NCBI RefSeq assembly: GCF_029278565.1
Contig: NZ_CP119561.1
Location: 62,001 to 126,000 of the forward strand
DNA: 64,000 nucleotides
Origin: Haloarcula halophila
GTDB taxonomy: Archaea; Halobacteriota; Halobacteria; Halobacteriales; Haloarculaceae
Direction of reading: 5' to 3'
The translations under genes were made by a program, and so were the position numbers. Positions 52,653 to 61,455 of this stretch are shown here, one piece after another. Below the pieces are notes generated by a model. It was given only the letters and a program-made list of their open reading frames with translations, did no database searches and was not told where the DNA came from. The first letter of the stretch is position 1. Every line of letters starts with the position of its first letter.

Positions 52653-53213
52653 CTACTGGGCCGTCGCCACGAGGAGGAATGTCTCGGGGCGGTCGGCCTC
52701 GAACTCGATGGTAAAGCTGCCATCTTCGAGCGTGGTGACCGCCTCCGCCAGCGAGTACCGTTCGGACGATGGCGGGCCGCGCTCACCCTCCCCGTCGGCT
52801 GTCCAGTCGGCGACGACGAGTCGGCCGCCCGGCCGGAGGACACGGTGAATCTCCTCGATGGCCTCGGCCGTCGCGAACTCGTGGTAGGTCATCGTCGAGA
52901 AGGCCCGGTCGACGCTGTCAGTATCGAGGGGCATTTCGTCGACCGGAGCGGTCACGAGGTCGACGTTCTCGGGGACCCCCTTCTCGCGGTAGAACTCGTG
53001 CATCTCCGGCTGCAGGTCGACGGCGTACACCTGGCCGGCGTCGGGGGCGATGTCGTCCGTGTAGAACCCGGTGCCGCTTCCCAGGTCAACCACGGTGTCG
53101 CCGGGGGTACAGTCGAGCGCCCAGCGCAGTTCCTCCGTGGAGAGGACACAGTAGCGCCGCGCGGGAGCTTCGAGATCGCCCGCACGGTCGGCATCGAAGG
53201 TGTGGTGCCGCAT
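52653..53213 (-). CDS. Class I SAM-dependent methyltransferase
   Basis: 186 residues. VVDLGSGTGFYTDDIAPDAGQVYAV is motif I of class I enzymes; ELLRPGGRLVVADW-like end motif is VLRPGGRLVVADW. Substrate unknown. Begins after the DUF302 gene stop. Confidence 0.82.
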   Translation of the reverse strand: MRHHTFDADRAGDLEAPARRYCVLSTEELRWALDCTPGDTVVDLGSGTGFYTDDIAPDAGQVYAVDLQPEMHEFYREKGVPENVDLVTAPVDEMPLDTDSVDRAFSTMTYHEFATAEAIEEIHRVLRPGGRLVVADWTADGEGERGPPSSERYSLAEAVTTLEDGSFTIEFEADRPETFLLVATAQ

Positions 53214-53215
53214 CG

Positions 53216-53656
53216 TTACAGGTTGTCGAAGGCTTCGTCTACTAGCTCGCCGGTGTCGGCCAGGATATCCGCCATCGCCTCGCTGTCCGGAGCCATCCCG
53301 ACGAGACGGGCGATACGCATGATGCTGATGTGGTACACTTTCTGGATACCCGGTTCTTCCTCCCAGACGACGACGTTACATGGCATCAGCGCCCCGATTC
53401 GCCCGTCGCTGACGTCGAGCGCCCGGCCGGCGACCGCCGGGTTACACGCCCCCAGGATATAGTATGGGTCTCGGTCGGCGTCGATCTTCTCGTTGAGCAT
53501 CTCCGAGGGAGAGAACTCCGTCGTCATCCCGAAGCCGGCGTCCTCAAACACCTCGCGGACGTGGTCGACGGCCGCTTCGTGGTCCATCTCCAGCGTCGTC
53601 TGAACTTCCCCGATTTCCTCCGGGTCGAACTGCTGTGGGTCGATAGGTAGCGACAT
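53216..53656 (-). CDS. DUF302 domain protein
   Basis: 146 residues, ATG at 53656. The DUF302 core is VREVFEDAGFGMTTEFSPSEMLNEKI ... YYILGACNPAVAGRAL ... LMPCNVVVWEE. Usually linked to sulfur or heavy metal proteins; function unknown. Two bases before the methyltransferase. Confidence 0.85.
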   Translation of the reverse strand: MSLPIDPQQFDPEEIGEVQTTLEMDHEAAVDHVREVFEDAGFGMTTEFSPSEMLNEKIDADRDPYYILGACNPAVAGRALDVSDGRIGALMPCNVVVWEEEPGIQKVYHISIMRIARLVGMAPDSEAMADILADTGELVDEAFDNL

Positions 53657-53761
53657 TCGTGTACTAAATTGTAACTGGCGTGCAAAACTCTTCTGTATCT
53701 ACTGTGGGCATCCACCGATGCTGCGGCGAAGTGGGGCTACCGTTAGTCCCACAAGAAGCCC

Positions 53762-55228
53762 TCAGTGGTCGGCCCGCGGGAGGCTGATAACGAACTCGGC
53801 ACCCTCGTCACTATCAGTCACGTATACGTCGCCACCGTACCGGTCGACGAGTGTATCGACCAGATACAGGCCCAGCCCAGTGCCGGAACTCTCTAGTCCC
53901 TTCTCACCGCGCCCGAATATCTCGTCTTTCCGGTCATCCGGAACGCCCGGTCCGTTGTCCGCGATGTGGACCGTGACCCATTCGTCAGTGGTCTGTACCC
54001 ACACGCGAAGCTGTGGGACTGCACTGTCGTTGTGCTGGATACCGTTGGCAAGGATGTTCCGAAAGACCGACGCTAACATGCCGTCAGCGACCACTGCCGT
54101 GCTCGGAATCTCTCCATCGACAGTGACGATAGCCTGTGAGTAGGTGCTACGTATCTCGTCTATCTGGGTTTCAAGGGTTGACTTGAGTGGAATCCGATCC
54201 GTACCGAACTCCGAGTCGAGCATCGTCTCCGTGAGGTCACGTGCCTGACGAGTGATATCGACGGCATGGTGTCCTTTTGTGACCATCGTCTCGAGATATT
54301 CTATCCCATCGTCGTCGACGTGGTCACGGAGCACCTCCGCCATCCCGAGAACTACTTGGAGGTCGTTCCGGATGTCGTGTCTCGTGACGCTGTTCAGGAT
54401 TTCGAGGTTCTCCGTCTGCTCCCGGAGGGTCTGTTCCTGTCTTCGTTGTTCGGTGATGTCCTCGATGCTGCCCACGATACCCTCTATACCCGTCCGGTCG
54501 GCGCTCAGTGGCGCCTTGTGAGTGCGGACATGTCGCTCCTCCCCCTGCAGAGTGATGGTGGCCTCCAACACCTGTTTTTCACCCGTCTCGAGTACTTTGT
54601 CGTCGTGTTTTTCACACACCGCTGCGTGTTGTTCGCTTCGCAATTCCTCAGTCCGAGACCCGATTATCTCCTCTCTCGGCTCACCACAGAATGTCTCGAA
54701 CGCCGTGTTACACCCCAGATAGACGCCGTCCGTGTCCCGGTAGAACATCGGGTGAGGGATGCGGTCGAGGATTGTTGCCAGTCGCGTCTCGGTCTGACGG
54801 CGGGTTTCGAGTTCCCGCCGGAACAGTCGCTGCATATCCTCGTCGTCAATATACGTATCTGAACCCACCATCGCCTGGAGATAGGCGAACAATTGTGTCG
54901 GTTGACCGCTGGTCGCATCGCGTTCCACGTAATCGACTGCCCCGGCCATCAGAACATCGAACACGACCAGCGGGTCCGTCGTCGGTTCGACGACTGCCAC
55001 CACCGGTGTCTCGTCCAGTCGGTCGGAAAGAGACTGTACGAGTTGGGCCGGACGCTTGACTGTGGTCGTGTCGACAACAACGACACTGTTGACACCATCC
55101 GCGGGAAATGAGTCCACGTTCTCGGCTGTCTCGGCGGTATCGACCGTTACTGTGTCTGGCGTCTCGTTATCTATTTCTGACACGTAGTCAAAATCGGTAC
55201 CGACGTAGAGTATCTTTTCAAATTTCAC
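53762..55228 (-). CDS. PAS-domain sensor histidine kinase with receiver-like N-terminus
   Basis: 488 residues from a GTG at 55228 (VKFEKILYVG); a longer start would run into the next promoter. Residues 1-150 resemble a receiver fold (VNSVVVVDTT), 165-290 a PAS domain (RIPHPMFYRDTDGVYLGCN), then H-box SVTRHDIRNDLQVVLG near 305 and the ATPase HATPase_c with HIADNGPGVP and GTGLGLYLVDTL. No membrane spans, so a cytosolic sensor. Close to cydAB; may sense redox or oxygen. Confidence 0.82.
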   Translation of the reverse strand: MKFEKILYVGTDFDYVSEIDNETPDTVTVDTAETAENVDSFPADGVNSVVVVDTTTVKRPAQLVQSLSDRLDETPVVAVVEPTTDPLVVFDVLMAGAVDYVERDATSGQPTQLFAYLQAMVGSDTYIDDEDMQRLFRRELETRRQTETRLATILDRIPHPMFYRDTDGVYLGCNTAFETFCGEPREEIIGSRTEELRSEQHAAVCEKHDDKVLETGEKQVLEATITLQGEERHVRTHKAPLSADRTGIEGIVGSIEDITEQRRQEQTLREQTENLEILNSVTRHDIRNDLQVVLGMAEVLRDHVDDDGIEYLETMVTKGHHAVDITRQARDLTETMLDSEFGTDRIPLKSTLETQIDEIRSTYSQAIVTVDGEIPSTAVVADGMLASVFRNILANGIQHNDSAVPQLRVWVQTTDEWVTVHIADNGPGVPDDRKDEIFGRGEKGLESSGTGLGLYLVDTLVDRYGGDVYVTDSDEGAEFVISLPRADH

Positions 55229-55325
55229 AGGACGCTTACACCTTGATTGGTGGGTATTTTGTGTTTGTACGTATCTTAACGCGTTGTTGACTTGGGGCAA
55301 GTGGATGTCGAGTCTGTGCCCCGGA

Positions 55326-55508
55326 CTAGCGACCAACCCGGTGCCAGTTGCGGACCAATGCGACACCGAAGGCGAACACGATGGCACCGACCCCAAGCTG
55401 TCGACCAACGGTGCCGAACTCGCCGTGCTGAACTGCAACGATTCCTCGTACCATCATGACCGCTGTCACGACCACCACGAGTGCGAGCACCGTCCACCGA
55501 ATTTCCAT
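55326..55508 (-). CDS. 60-residue membrane protein, divergent from cydA
   Basis: ATG at 55508: IRWTVLALVVVVTAVMMVRG and LGVGAIVFAFGVALV are two spans, with a basic end RNWHRVGR. Shares a control region with cydA, including the dyad at 55546-55559, so it is probably of the same regulon. Confidence 0.6.
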   Translation of the reverse strand: MEIRWTVLALVVVVTAVMMVRGIVAVQHGEFGTVGRQLGVGAIVFAFGVALVRNWHRVGR

Positions 55509-55545
55509 ACCGGGATAGAGGCGACTGTGCCAGTAAATCGCTCCC

Positions 55546-55559
55546 TTGTCATACGACAA
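55546..55559. promoter_or_regulatory. TTGTC-ATAC-GACAA dyad between the 60-residue gene and cydA
   Basis: A perfect inverted repeat with a 4-bp spacer, 38-51 bp before the minus-strand start and 73-86 bp before cydA. Same layout as the dyads at 59495-59510 and 61402-61417. Confidence 0.65.
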
Positions 55560-55592
55560 AACTGGAGCTAAGGCTTCCGCACGGCGACCGTT

Positions 55593-55606
55593 TTGTTGTA
55601 CGACAG
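55593..55606. promoter_or_regulatory. TTGTT-GTAC-GACAG dyad before cydA
   Basis: A weaker second copy of the TTGTC-N4-GACAA pattern, 26-39 bp before the cydA start. Confidence 0.45.
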
Positions 55607-55631
55607 CCCCGCAGCCACACGGTTTCAAACC

Positions 55632-57074
55632 ATGATCGACCCAGTAATCGCGAGTCGGCTCCAGTTCGCAGTCACGACGATCGTCCACATCATCTTCCCC
55701 GTGATGAGCATGGGCCTGGCCCCGTTTCTCATCTACTTCACGTGGAAGGACATCCGGACTGACGAGCCGATATACGAACAGTTGCGTCGCTTCTGGACCA
55801 AGATATTCGCCATCTCGTTCGTCGTCGGCACCGTCACGGGTATCGTCCTCGAGTTCGAGTTCGGGACGAACTTCGCAGCTTTCTCGACGGCCGCCGGCGA
55901 ACTGTTCGGCGGGCCACTGGCCGTCGAGGGGATGATGGCGTTCATGCTGGAGGCGACCTTCCTCGGTGTGTTCGTCTTCGGCCGGGACCGTGTCGGCGAC
56001 AAACTCTACTTCGTCTCCAGTATCGCTGTCGGCCTCGGGACGTGGTTGTCGGCGGTGTGGATTCTCATCGCCAACTCGTGGATGCAGACCCCGCGTGGCT
56101 ACGAACTGGTTACGGAGAACGGCCAGACCATCGTCCACCTCACCGACCCGATAGCTGCGTATCTCAACCCCCGCTTTGGTTATATGTACGTCCACATGCA
56201 GAACGCGGCCGTCGAGTCGGTCGCACTGTTCATGGCCGGCGTCGGGGCCTACTACGTGTTCCGGCACCACGTCTGGGGCTACCCCGTCGAGAACGTGAAC
56301 TTCTGGGAGGCAACGCTGAAGATTGGTCTCGTGGCCTTGCTCATCACCGCGCCGCTGCAGGTCCTCCACGGCGACATGTACGGCCGCCACGTCGCCGAGA
56401 CCCAGCCACAGAAGTTCGCAGCGATGGAGGCCGTCTGGGAAACCGAATCATACGTCCCCGAATACATCGTCGCTGTGCCGACGAGTGTCGACGGCTTCAC
56501 CGACCCGAGAGCGAAGGAGCTGTTCGGTATCGGGATACCGGGCGGTGCCTCGTGGCTGGCCAGCGGGGGTGATCCGACGGCCGAAATACGCGGCTTGAAC
56601 GACTTCGAGACCGAAGCCCCACCCGTCGCCATCGTGTTCTGGGCGTTCCGCGCGATGGTCGGGCTCGGCTTCTGGTTCATCCTGCTGGCGCTCTGGGGCG
56701 GCTACCGCTGGTACAAGGGACAGCTGCTGGAGGACGGCCTCTTGCATAAGGCGTTGATGGGGTCGTCGCTGCTCGGTATCGTCGCCGTCGAACTCGGCTG
56801 GATAGTGACGGAGGTCGGCCGCCAACCGTGGGTCATCCAGGACGTGATGCGCACCAGTGCGGGCGTCTCGCCGGGGCTGACCGGCACCGAGGCGACCATC
56901 ACACTCGTCGGGTTCGTGGGCGTCTATACGACGCTACTGGGGCTGTACAGCTACGTCGTCTGGCGCATCATCCGCAACGGGCCGCCGGGCGGCGACCAGC
57001 TCCGGGTGAACCGCGAGGAGTCGCCGACGACGGGACCGGAGACGCCGGCACCGGGGGTGGCCGACGATGACTAG
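55632..57074 (+). CDS. cydA: Cytochrome bd ubiquinol oxidase subunit I
   Basis: 480 residues from ATG at 55632. SRLQFAVTTIVHIIFPVMSMGLA is the first span with the haem histidine; EVGRQPWVIQDVMRTSAGVSP is the GRQPW quinol motif near residue 400. About nine spans. The Q-loop around 240-290 is short. It accepts electrons from quinol and reduces oxygen to water. Stop and the cydB start overlap by 8 bp. Confidence 0.93.
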   Translation: MIDPVIASRLQFAVTTIVHIIFPVMSMGLAPFLIYFTWKDIRTDEPIYEQLRRFWTKIFAISFVVGTVTGIVLEFEFGTNFAAFSTAAGELFGGPLAVEGMMAFMLEATFLGVFVFGRDRVGDKLYFVSSIAVGLGTWLSAVWILIANSWMQTPRGYELVTENGQTIVHLTDPIAAYLNPRFGYMYVHMQNAAVESVALFMAGVGAYYVFRHHVWGYPVENVNFWEATLKIGLVALLITAPLQVLHGDMYGRHVAETQPQKFAAMEAVWETESYVPEYIVAVPTSVDGFTDPRAKELFGIGIPGGASWLASGGDPTAEIRGLNDFETEAPPVAIVFWAFRAMVGLGFWFILLALWGGYRWYKGQLLEDGLLHKALMGSSLLGIVAVELGWIVTEVGRQPWVIQDVMRTSAGVSPGLTGTEATITLVGFVGVYTTLLGLYSYVVWRIIRNGPPGGDQLRVNREESPTTGPETPAPGVADDD

Positions 57075-58068
57075 CGTCGAGTCTCTCGCAGCCGGGCCGC
57101 TCTTTGGCCTCCCACTACCGGAGCTGTGGTTCGTCCTCGTATTTACGATGCTGGCCACGTTTCTCTTTCTGGACGGCTTCGACTTCGGGGCCGGCGCGAT
57201 ATTCGCGCTGCTGGAGACGGACGACGAGCGCGAGACGGTGCTGGCGGCCATCGGCCCGTTCTGGGACGGCAATGAGGTGTGGCTGGTCGTCTTCGGCGGG
57301 GCGCTGTTCGCCGCGTTCCCGCCGGCCTACGCCGGCCTGTTCAGCCGCCACTACCTGCTGATGTTCGGTATTCTGGGCACGCTCATCCTCCGTGGACTCG
57401 CCCCGGAAATGTACGAGCAGCGCCACGACAGCCAGTGGCAGCGTTGGTGGGGGCGGGCGTTCGTCACCGGTAGCGTCCTCGCGCCGTTCCTGCTCGGTGC
57501 CTTCGCCGGCAACTGGCTCGTCGGCAGTGGTCGGTCGCTGACACTCGTCGGTCTCGTCGTTGGCGTCACGGTGACGCTGTTGACCGTCGTCTCAGGGGCG
57601 GCGTTCCTGCAACTCAAGGGCCGCGAGCGACTGCCCGAGGCAGTGACGACCTACGGGACGGCGGCGACGGTGGGGTACCTACTCGCCGTCGTCGTCACGC
57701 TTGGCGTTCTCGCCGTACGGTTGCCTGGCGGCCTCGAAGCGCTGCTGGACCCCGCTATTGTCGCCCTCGTCGTGGCCTCTATCGGGCTGGCGGCGGGGTA
57801 CGTCGTGGCACTGGGGCGTGAACAGAGCCTGCTGGCGCTCGGGGCGGCAGCGGTGCTGACCTACGGGCTCGTCGCCGTCGTCGCTATACTGATGTACCCC
57901 GCTATCGACCCCGCGACGGGAGCGACGGTCCGGGGTACCATCGTCTCGACGCTGCCGCTGAATCTGATGACCATCGGCGCGTCGCTGCTGTTGCCGCTGG
58001 TGGCCATCTACTTCGTGGTGCTGTACTCGGCCTTCAGCGGCCCCATCACGCCCGAGGAGGCGTATTGA
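57067..58068 (+). CDS. cydB: Cytochrome bd ubiquinol oxidase subunit II
   Basis: 333 residues, about eight spans. ELWFVLVFTMLATFLFLDGFDFGAGAIF is the conserved CydB opening, and GPFWDGNEVWLVVFGGALFAAFP follows. Partner of CydA. Confidence 0.92.
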   Translation: MTSVESLAAGPLFGLPLPELWFVLVFTMLATFLFLDGFDFGAGAIFALLETDDERETVLAAIGPFWDGNEVWLVVFGGALFAAFPPAYAGLFSRHYLLMFGILGTLILRGLAPEMYEQRHDSQWQRWWGRAFVTGSVLAPFLLGAFAGNWLVGSGRSLTLVGLVVGVTVTLLTVVSGAAFLQLKGRERLPEAVTTYGTAATVGYLLAVVVTLGVLAVRLPGGLEALLDPAIVALVVASIGLAAGYVVALGREQSLLALGAAAVLTYGLVAVVAILMYPAIDPATGATVRGTIVSTLPLNLMTIGASLLLPLVAIYFVVLYSAFSGPITPEEAY

Positions 58069-58274
58069 GGGTGGCGACCGGGACGTGGCTCCTGTCGCGT
58101 ATCGTCGTCACGTGGGTTGAGGTCATCGCAGTCGGCTTCGTCGGCGCGGCGTTGGGCGGGGCGACGACGGGGCCGCCACAGTTCATCGTCTATCTGGCGA
58201 CAGTACTGGCCTCCGTCGGCGCGTTGCTCTACAACGTTGACAAACTGATTCAGCGCCGGCTCGCCGAACGCTGA
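58065..58274 (+). CDS. Small membrane protein downstream of cydB
   Basis: 69 residues from TTG at 58065, or GTG at 58071. Two spans, SRIVVTWVEVIAVGFVGAALGG and FIVYLATVLASVGALLY, and a basic end DKLIQRRLAER. Overlaps cydB by 4 bp, so it probably is an accessory subunit (CydX-like role); sequence unlike CydX. Confidence 0.65.
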   Translation: MRVATGTWLLSRIVVTWVEVIAVGFVGAALGGATTGPPQFIVYLATVLASVGALLYNVDKLIQRRLAER

Positions 58275-58402
58275 TACCCGGTGGTCACCGCACAGTCAGC
58301 AAGTTCGACCGGGTTTCGGGGCGCTCGCTCCGAGGACTCGGGCGGGAAGCTTCTCCGTACAGAACCGCAACGTAACACCGCGCTGTCTCGACTGTCGCGG
58401 AG

Positions 58403-59056
58403 TCAACCGCGCATGAGATTCAGCACCTCGTCGGCGACGGTCGACTTGACAGCGAGAACGTAGCCCTCGCCGGGTTCCAGCACGGTATCCGCTCTGGCCA
58501 GTTCCGTTCTGTCCGCTGTTGAGATAAGCAAACTCCCCTCGGGAAGCGCGATTTCGTCGAGCCGTCGCCCTGCGACGGGTGCCGATGGCGCGACGGTGAC
58601 CTCGATGATATCGATCTCGGCAGTCGGATAGACGAGCGTCCGTACGTCCTCCCCGACCAGCATATCCGCCGCGTAGTCGCCGCCGAGATACTCGGGTAGC
58701 AGCGTCGCGTCAATCACCTCGTCGTATTCCTGTTCGGTCCCCGTCCTCGCTCTCGCGATGGTCCGAATCGACGGGGCGTACTGCTGGGCCTCCATGCATA
58801 TCGCGAGGTTCGTACCCGGCTCGTCGGTGAGTGCGGCGATGGCGTCGGCATCGGCCACGTCGGCCTGTTCGAGAATCGACGGGCGCGTGGCGTCGCCGTG
58901 GATGACCGGCCCGAGATACGCATCGGCCAACGCCTCGACGCGATCCTCGTCGGACTCTATGAGCAGGACGTCGTGGCCCTGCTCGGAGAGGTTTTCGGCG
59001 GTCTGTTTGCCGACGCGGCCGCCACCAGCAACGATGAATCGCTGTGTCCGGCTCAT
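58403..59056 (-). CDS. TrkA/RCK-type NAD-binding regulatory protein, second copy
   Basis: 217 residues from ATG at 59056. FIVAGGGRVGKQTAENLSEQGHD and GDATRPSILEQADVADAD are the TrkA_N domain; about 140-217 TrkA_C ending ADEVLNLMRG, as in the copy at 25254. Alone here without a channel. A longer start was rejected. Confidence 0.85.
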   Translation of the reverse strand: MSRTQRFIVAGGGRVGKQTAENLSEQGHDVLLIESDEDRVEALADAYLGPVIHGDATRPSILEQADVADADAIAALTDEPGTNLAICMEAQQYAPSIRTIARARTGTEQEYDEVIDATLLPEYLGGDYAADMLVGEDVRTLVYPTAEIDIIEVTVAPSAPVAGRRLDEIALPEGSLLISTADRTELARADTVLEPGEGYVLAVKSTVADEVLNLMRG

Positions 59057-59233
59057 GAATTGATATCGTGTGCGTGTTATTATCAATACCCCGCCCGTTC
59101 TATTAGACTGGGAACGTACCATGTCTCTCCCAGGGCCGACGTATCGCGCAGCAGTCCGTAGCCCCACGTCCCCGGTCGGCAGGCGGGTCGTCGCCAGTAG
59201 CGAGACGAGACAGCACCGAGCCGAGGCCCCTCA

Positions 59234-59458
59234 TCAGTTCGTCCGCCGCTCCGACAGTGCCGTATTCTCGCGTCTGAGGCCGATTGCGAACAGCAACACC
59301 GCGCTCGGGACGAGCAGGAGGGCTCCGAGCGCAGTCACCATGTCGTCGGTCGCCACCCCGAGGGCGATTGCAGCAATAGCGATACCGGCCGTGAACAGCG
59401 CGGGGATACAGATACGACAGCCGAGTATCCGCCGTTTCATTTTCTGACCCAACGACAT
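59234..59458 (-). CDS. Small two-span membrane protein
   Basis: 74 residues from ATG at 59458 (MSLGQKMKRRILGCR). Spans IPALFTAGIAIAAIALGVA and ALGALLLVPSAVLLFAIGL. Upstream, the dyad at 59495-59510 is 37 bp before the start. Shares this with cydA and the CoA-disulfide reductase. Confidence 0.55.
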   Translation of the reverse strand: MSLGQKMKRRILGCRICIPALFTAGIAIAAIALGVATDDMVTALGALLLVPSAVLLFAIGLRRENTALSERRTN

Positions 59459-59494
59459 ACACACCGGTTGTCGCTACGAACGCGTAGCTGCAGG

Positions 59495-59510
59495 GTTGTC
59501 GTTTGACAAC
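59495..59510. promoter_or_regulatory. GTTGTC-GTTT-GACAAC dyad
   Basis: Perfect 6-bp arms with a 4-bp spacer, 37 to 52 bp before the small membrane gene start. Best copy of the repeated TTGTC-N4-GACAA element. Confidence 0.65.
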
Positions 59511-59598
59511 GCCAGTACCGGCCCACCCCGGGCGGTACGCATCTACCCTGTATCGCACCGTAACGGGCGAATAGCTGCCCGAACGTACAGCCACAGTC

Positions 59599-61266
59599 TC
59601 AATCGTAGTCGTCGATCAGCGGCGGGTCGGCCCGGGCCGCGCGGTCGCGCTGGACGCCGTCGTAGAGCGCGTAGCCGCCGCTCAGGCTCGCCGCTTCGAT
59701 ACCGTGCTGTTCGAGGACGCGACCGGCGGCGTAGGATGTCTGCCCCATCTTGCAGTAGGTGACGACCTCGTTGGGCAGTTCGTCGGTCTGGTCCCGGAGA
59801 GCGGGCAGTGGAACATTCAGCGCGTCGGGGATGTGACCCTCCGCTGTGCGCATCTCCGGCGGGCGGCAATCGAGTAGCGGCCGATCCTCGCTGTCGAGAT
59901 CGTGACAGTGTATGAGGTCGACGAGTCCCTCTAAGACGTTCTCTGCGGCCATCCCGGCCATGTTGACCGGGTCCTTGGCTGAGGAGTACGGCGGCGCGTA
60001 CGTAAGGTCCAGCTGTGCAAGCTCCGACACCGTGGCCCCGTTCTGCATCGCCGTCGCTACCACGTCGATTCGTTTGTCGACGCCGTCGCGACCCACGCTC
60101 TGGGCACCCAGAACAGTCCCGTCGGTTGGGTCGAACAGAAGCTTCAGCCAGAACCGCTCGGCGGCGGGGTAGTATTCCGCGTGGTTCGGCGGGTAGACAT
60201 ACACTTTCTCCAGTTCCTCGCCGTCACCGATACTCGCTTCGGTCTCGCCGATGGCACCCACCGTTAGGTCGAACACCTTTGCGACCGCGGTGTCGTATAC
60301 CGGGTCGAGGTGGTCTTCCCGCCCAGCGAGAACGGTGCCCAGCACGCGACCCTGTCGGTTGGCCGGACCACCCAGCGGAACCCACGCGTGCTCGCCACCG
60401 ACAGCCGGAACCGCCGCTGCGTCGCCGAGCGCGTACACGTCCGGCGCGGACGTGCGCAATTGATCGCCGACACGAATCGCCCCGGAGTCGTGGATGTCGA
60501 GGTCAGCATCCTCGGCGAGGTCGGTCCGCGGACTGACGCCGGCCGCCAGCACGACGAGGTCGACATTCTTCGTCTCGCCGTCGCCGAACTCGACCGTCGT
60601 CACCTCTCCGGGCCGGAACGCGCTGACAATGGTGTCCAGCCGCAGGTCGACGCCGGCATCGCGAACGTGATTGTGGACGTGGGCGGCCATCGCCGGTCCG
60701 AGAGTGCGGGGCATCACCTGTGACTCCATCTCCGCGGTGATCACGGACAGCCCTGCCTCATGGAGCGTCTCCGTCACCTCCAGGCCGATGTATCCGCCAC
60801 CGACGACGAGTGCCCGGTCGACACCGTCGTCCTCGACCCGCTCTCTGATAGCTGTCACGTCGTCGATGGTCCGGACGGAGTGTGTTTCGACCTCGTCGAG
60901 ACCGTCTATCGGCGGTTCGATGGGTGCCGCACCCGTCGCCAAGACGAGCGAGTCGTAGGACAGGCGCTCCCGACCGTCCGGCGAGCGGACCGTCACCGTT
61001 CGGGACTCGGTGTCGAGACCGGTAGCCTTGTGATTCGTCCGGACATCGAGGTCGAACATCGAACTGACCACCTCCGGCGTGAGCACGGCGAGGTCGTCTT
61101 CTGGGATCGTCCCGTCGAGATGATACGGGAGGCCACAACTCGCGTAAGAGACGTAGTCGCCGGCCTCGAGGACCACGATGTCCGCGTCCTCGTCCAACCG
61201 CCTGAGGCGGGTCGCGGTGCTCATCCCGCCGGCGTTCCCGCCGACGATGACTATGCGCTGTCTCAT
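59599..61266 (-). CDS. CoA-disulfide reductase/NADH oxidase fused to rhodanese
   Basis: 555 residues. FAD fold VIVGGNAGGMSTATRLRRL, the redox cysteine SYASCGLPYHLDG near residue 43, NADH fold ALVVGGGYIGLEVTE near 152, LGDAAAVPAVGG and a dimerisation domain; from about 455 a rhodanese domain with EVVTYCKMGQTSYAAG holding its cysteine. Such CoADR-Rhd proteins reduce persulfides, polysulfide or CoA persulfide. Dyad at 61402 is 136 bp upstream. Confidence 0.9.
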   Translation of the reverse strand: MRQRIVIVGGNAGGMSTATRLRRLDEDADIVVLEAGDYVSYASCGLPYHLDGTIPEDDLAVLTPEVVSSMFDLDVRTNHKATGLDTESRTVTVRSPDGRERLSYDSLVLATGAAPIEPPIDGLDEVETHSVRTIDDVTAIRERVEDDGVDRALVVGGGYIGLEVTETLHEAGLSVITAEMESQVMPRTLGPAMAAHVHNHVRDAGVDLRLDTIVSAFRPGEVTTVEFGDGETKNVDLVVLAAGVSPRTDLAEDADLDIHDSGAIRVGDQLRTSAPDVYALGDAAAVPAVGGEHAWVPLGGPANRQGRVLGTVLAGREDHLDPVYDTAVAKVFDLTVGAIGETEASIGDGEELEKVYVYPPNHAEYYPAAERFWLKLLFDPTDGTVLGAQSVGRDGVDKRIDVVATAMQNGATVSELAQLDLTYAPPYSSAKDPVNMAGMAAENVLEGLVDLIHCHDLDSEDRPLLDCRPPEMRTAEGHIPDALNVPLPALRDQTDELPNEVVTYCKMGQTSYAAGRVLEQHGIEAASLSGGYALYDGVQRDRAARADPPLIDDYD

Positions 61267-61401
61267 TCTTGCCTCTCAGGGACCCATTGGTTTCCATCAG
61301 CTGCAAGAACCCGGACTAGCACTATGCGATTGAGTTGGCGCGACAGAAGTGTGACTGTACGCATTCATTCGGGCGTTGGAGGACAGAAAATTGAACGTCT
61401 G

Positions 61402-61417
61402 GTTATCGTGTGACAAC
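61402..61417. promoter_or_regulatory. GTTATC-GTGT-GACAAC dyad before CoADR
   Basis: A copy of the TTGTC-N4-GACAA element with one arm mismatch, in the 189-bp gap between the oxidase operon end and the CoADR gene. The rest of the gap shows no gene. Confidence 0.55.
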
Positions 61418-61455
61418 CAAGTGGGAGGCCGAGCGCGTGCGTGGTAATCAGGTGT

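Noticed and set aside
53762-55438. Longer start of the histidine kinase
   Set aside because: The added 70 residues cross the promoter and the 60-residue gene; GTG at 55228 begins the conserved part.
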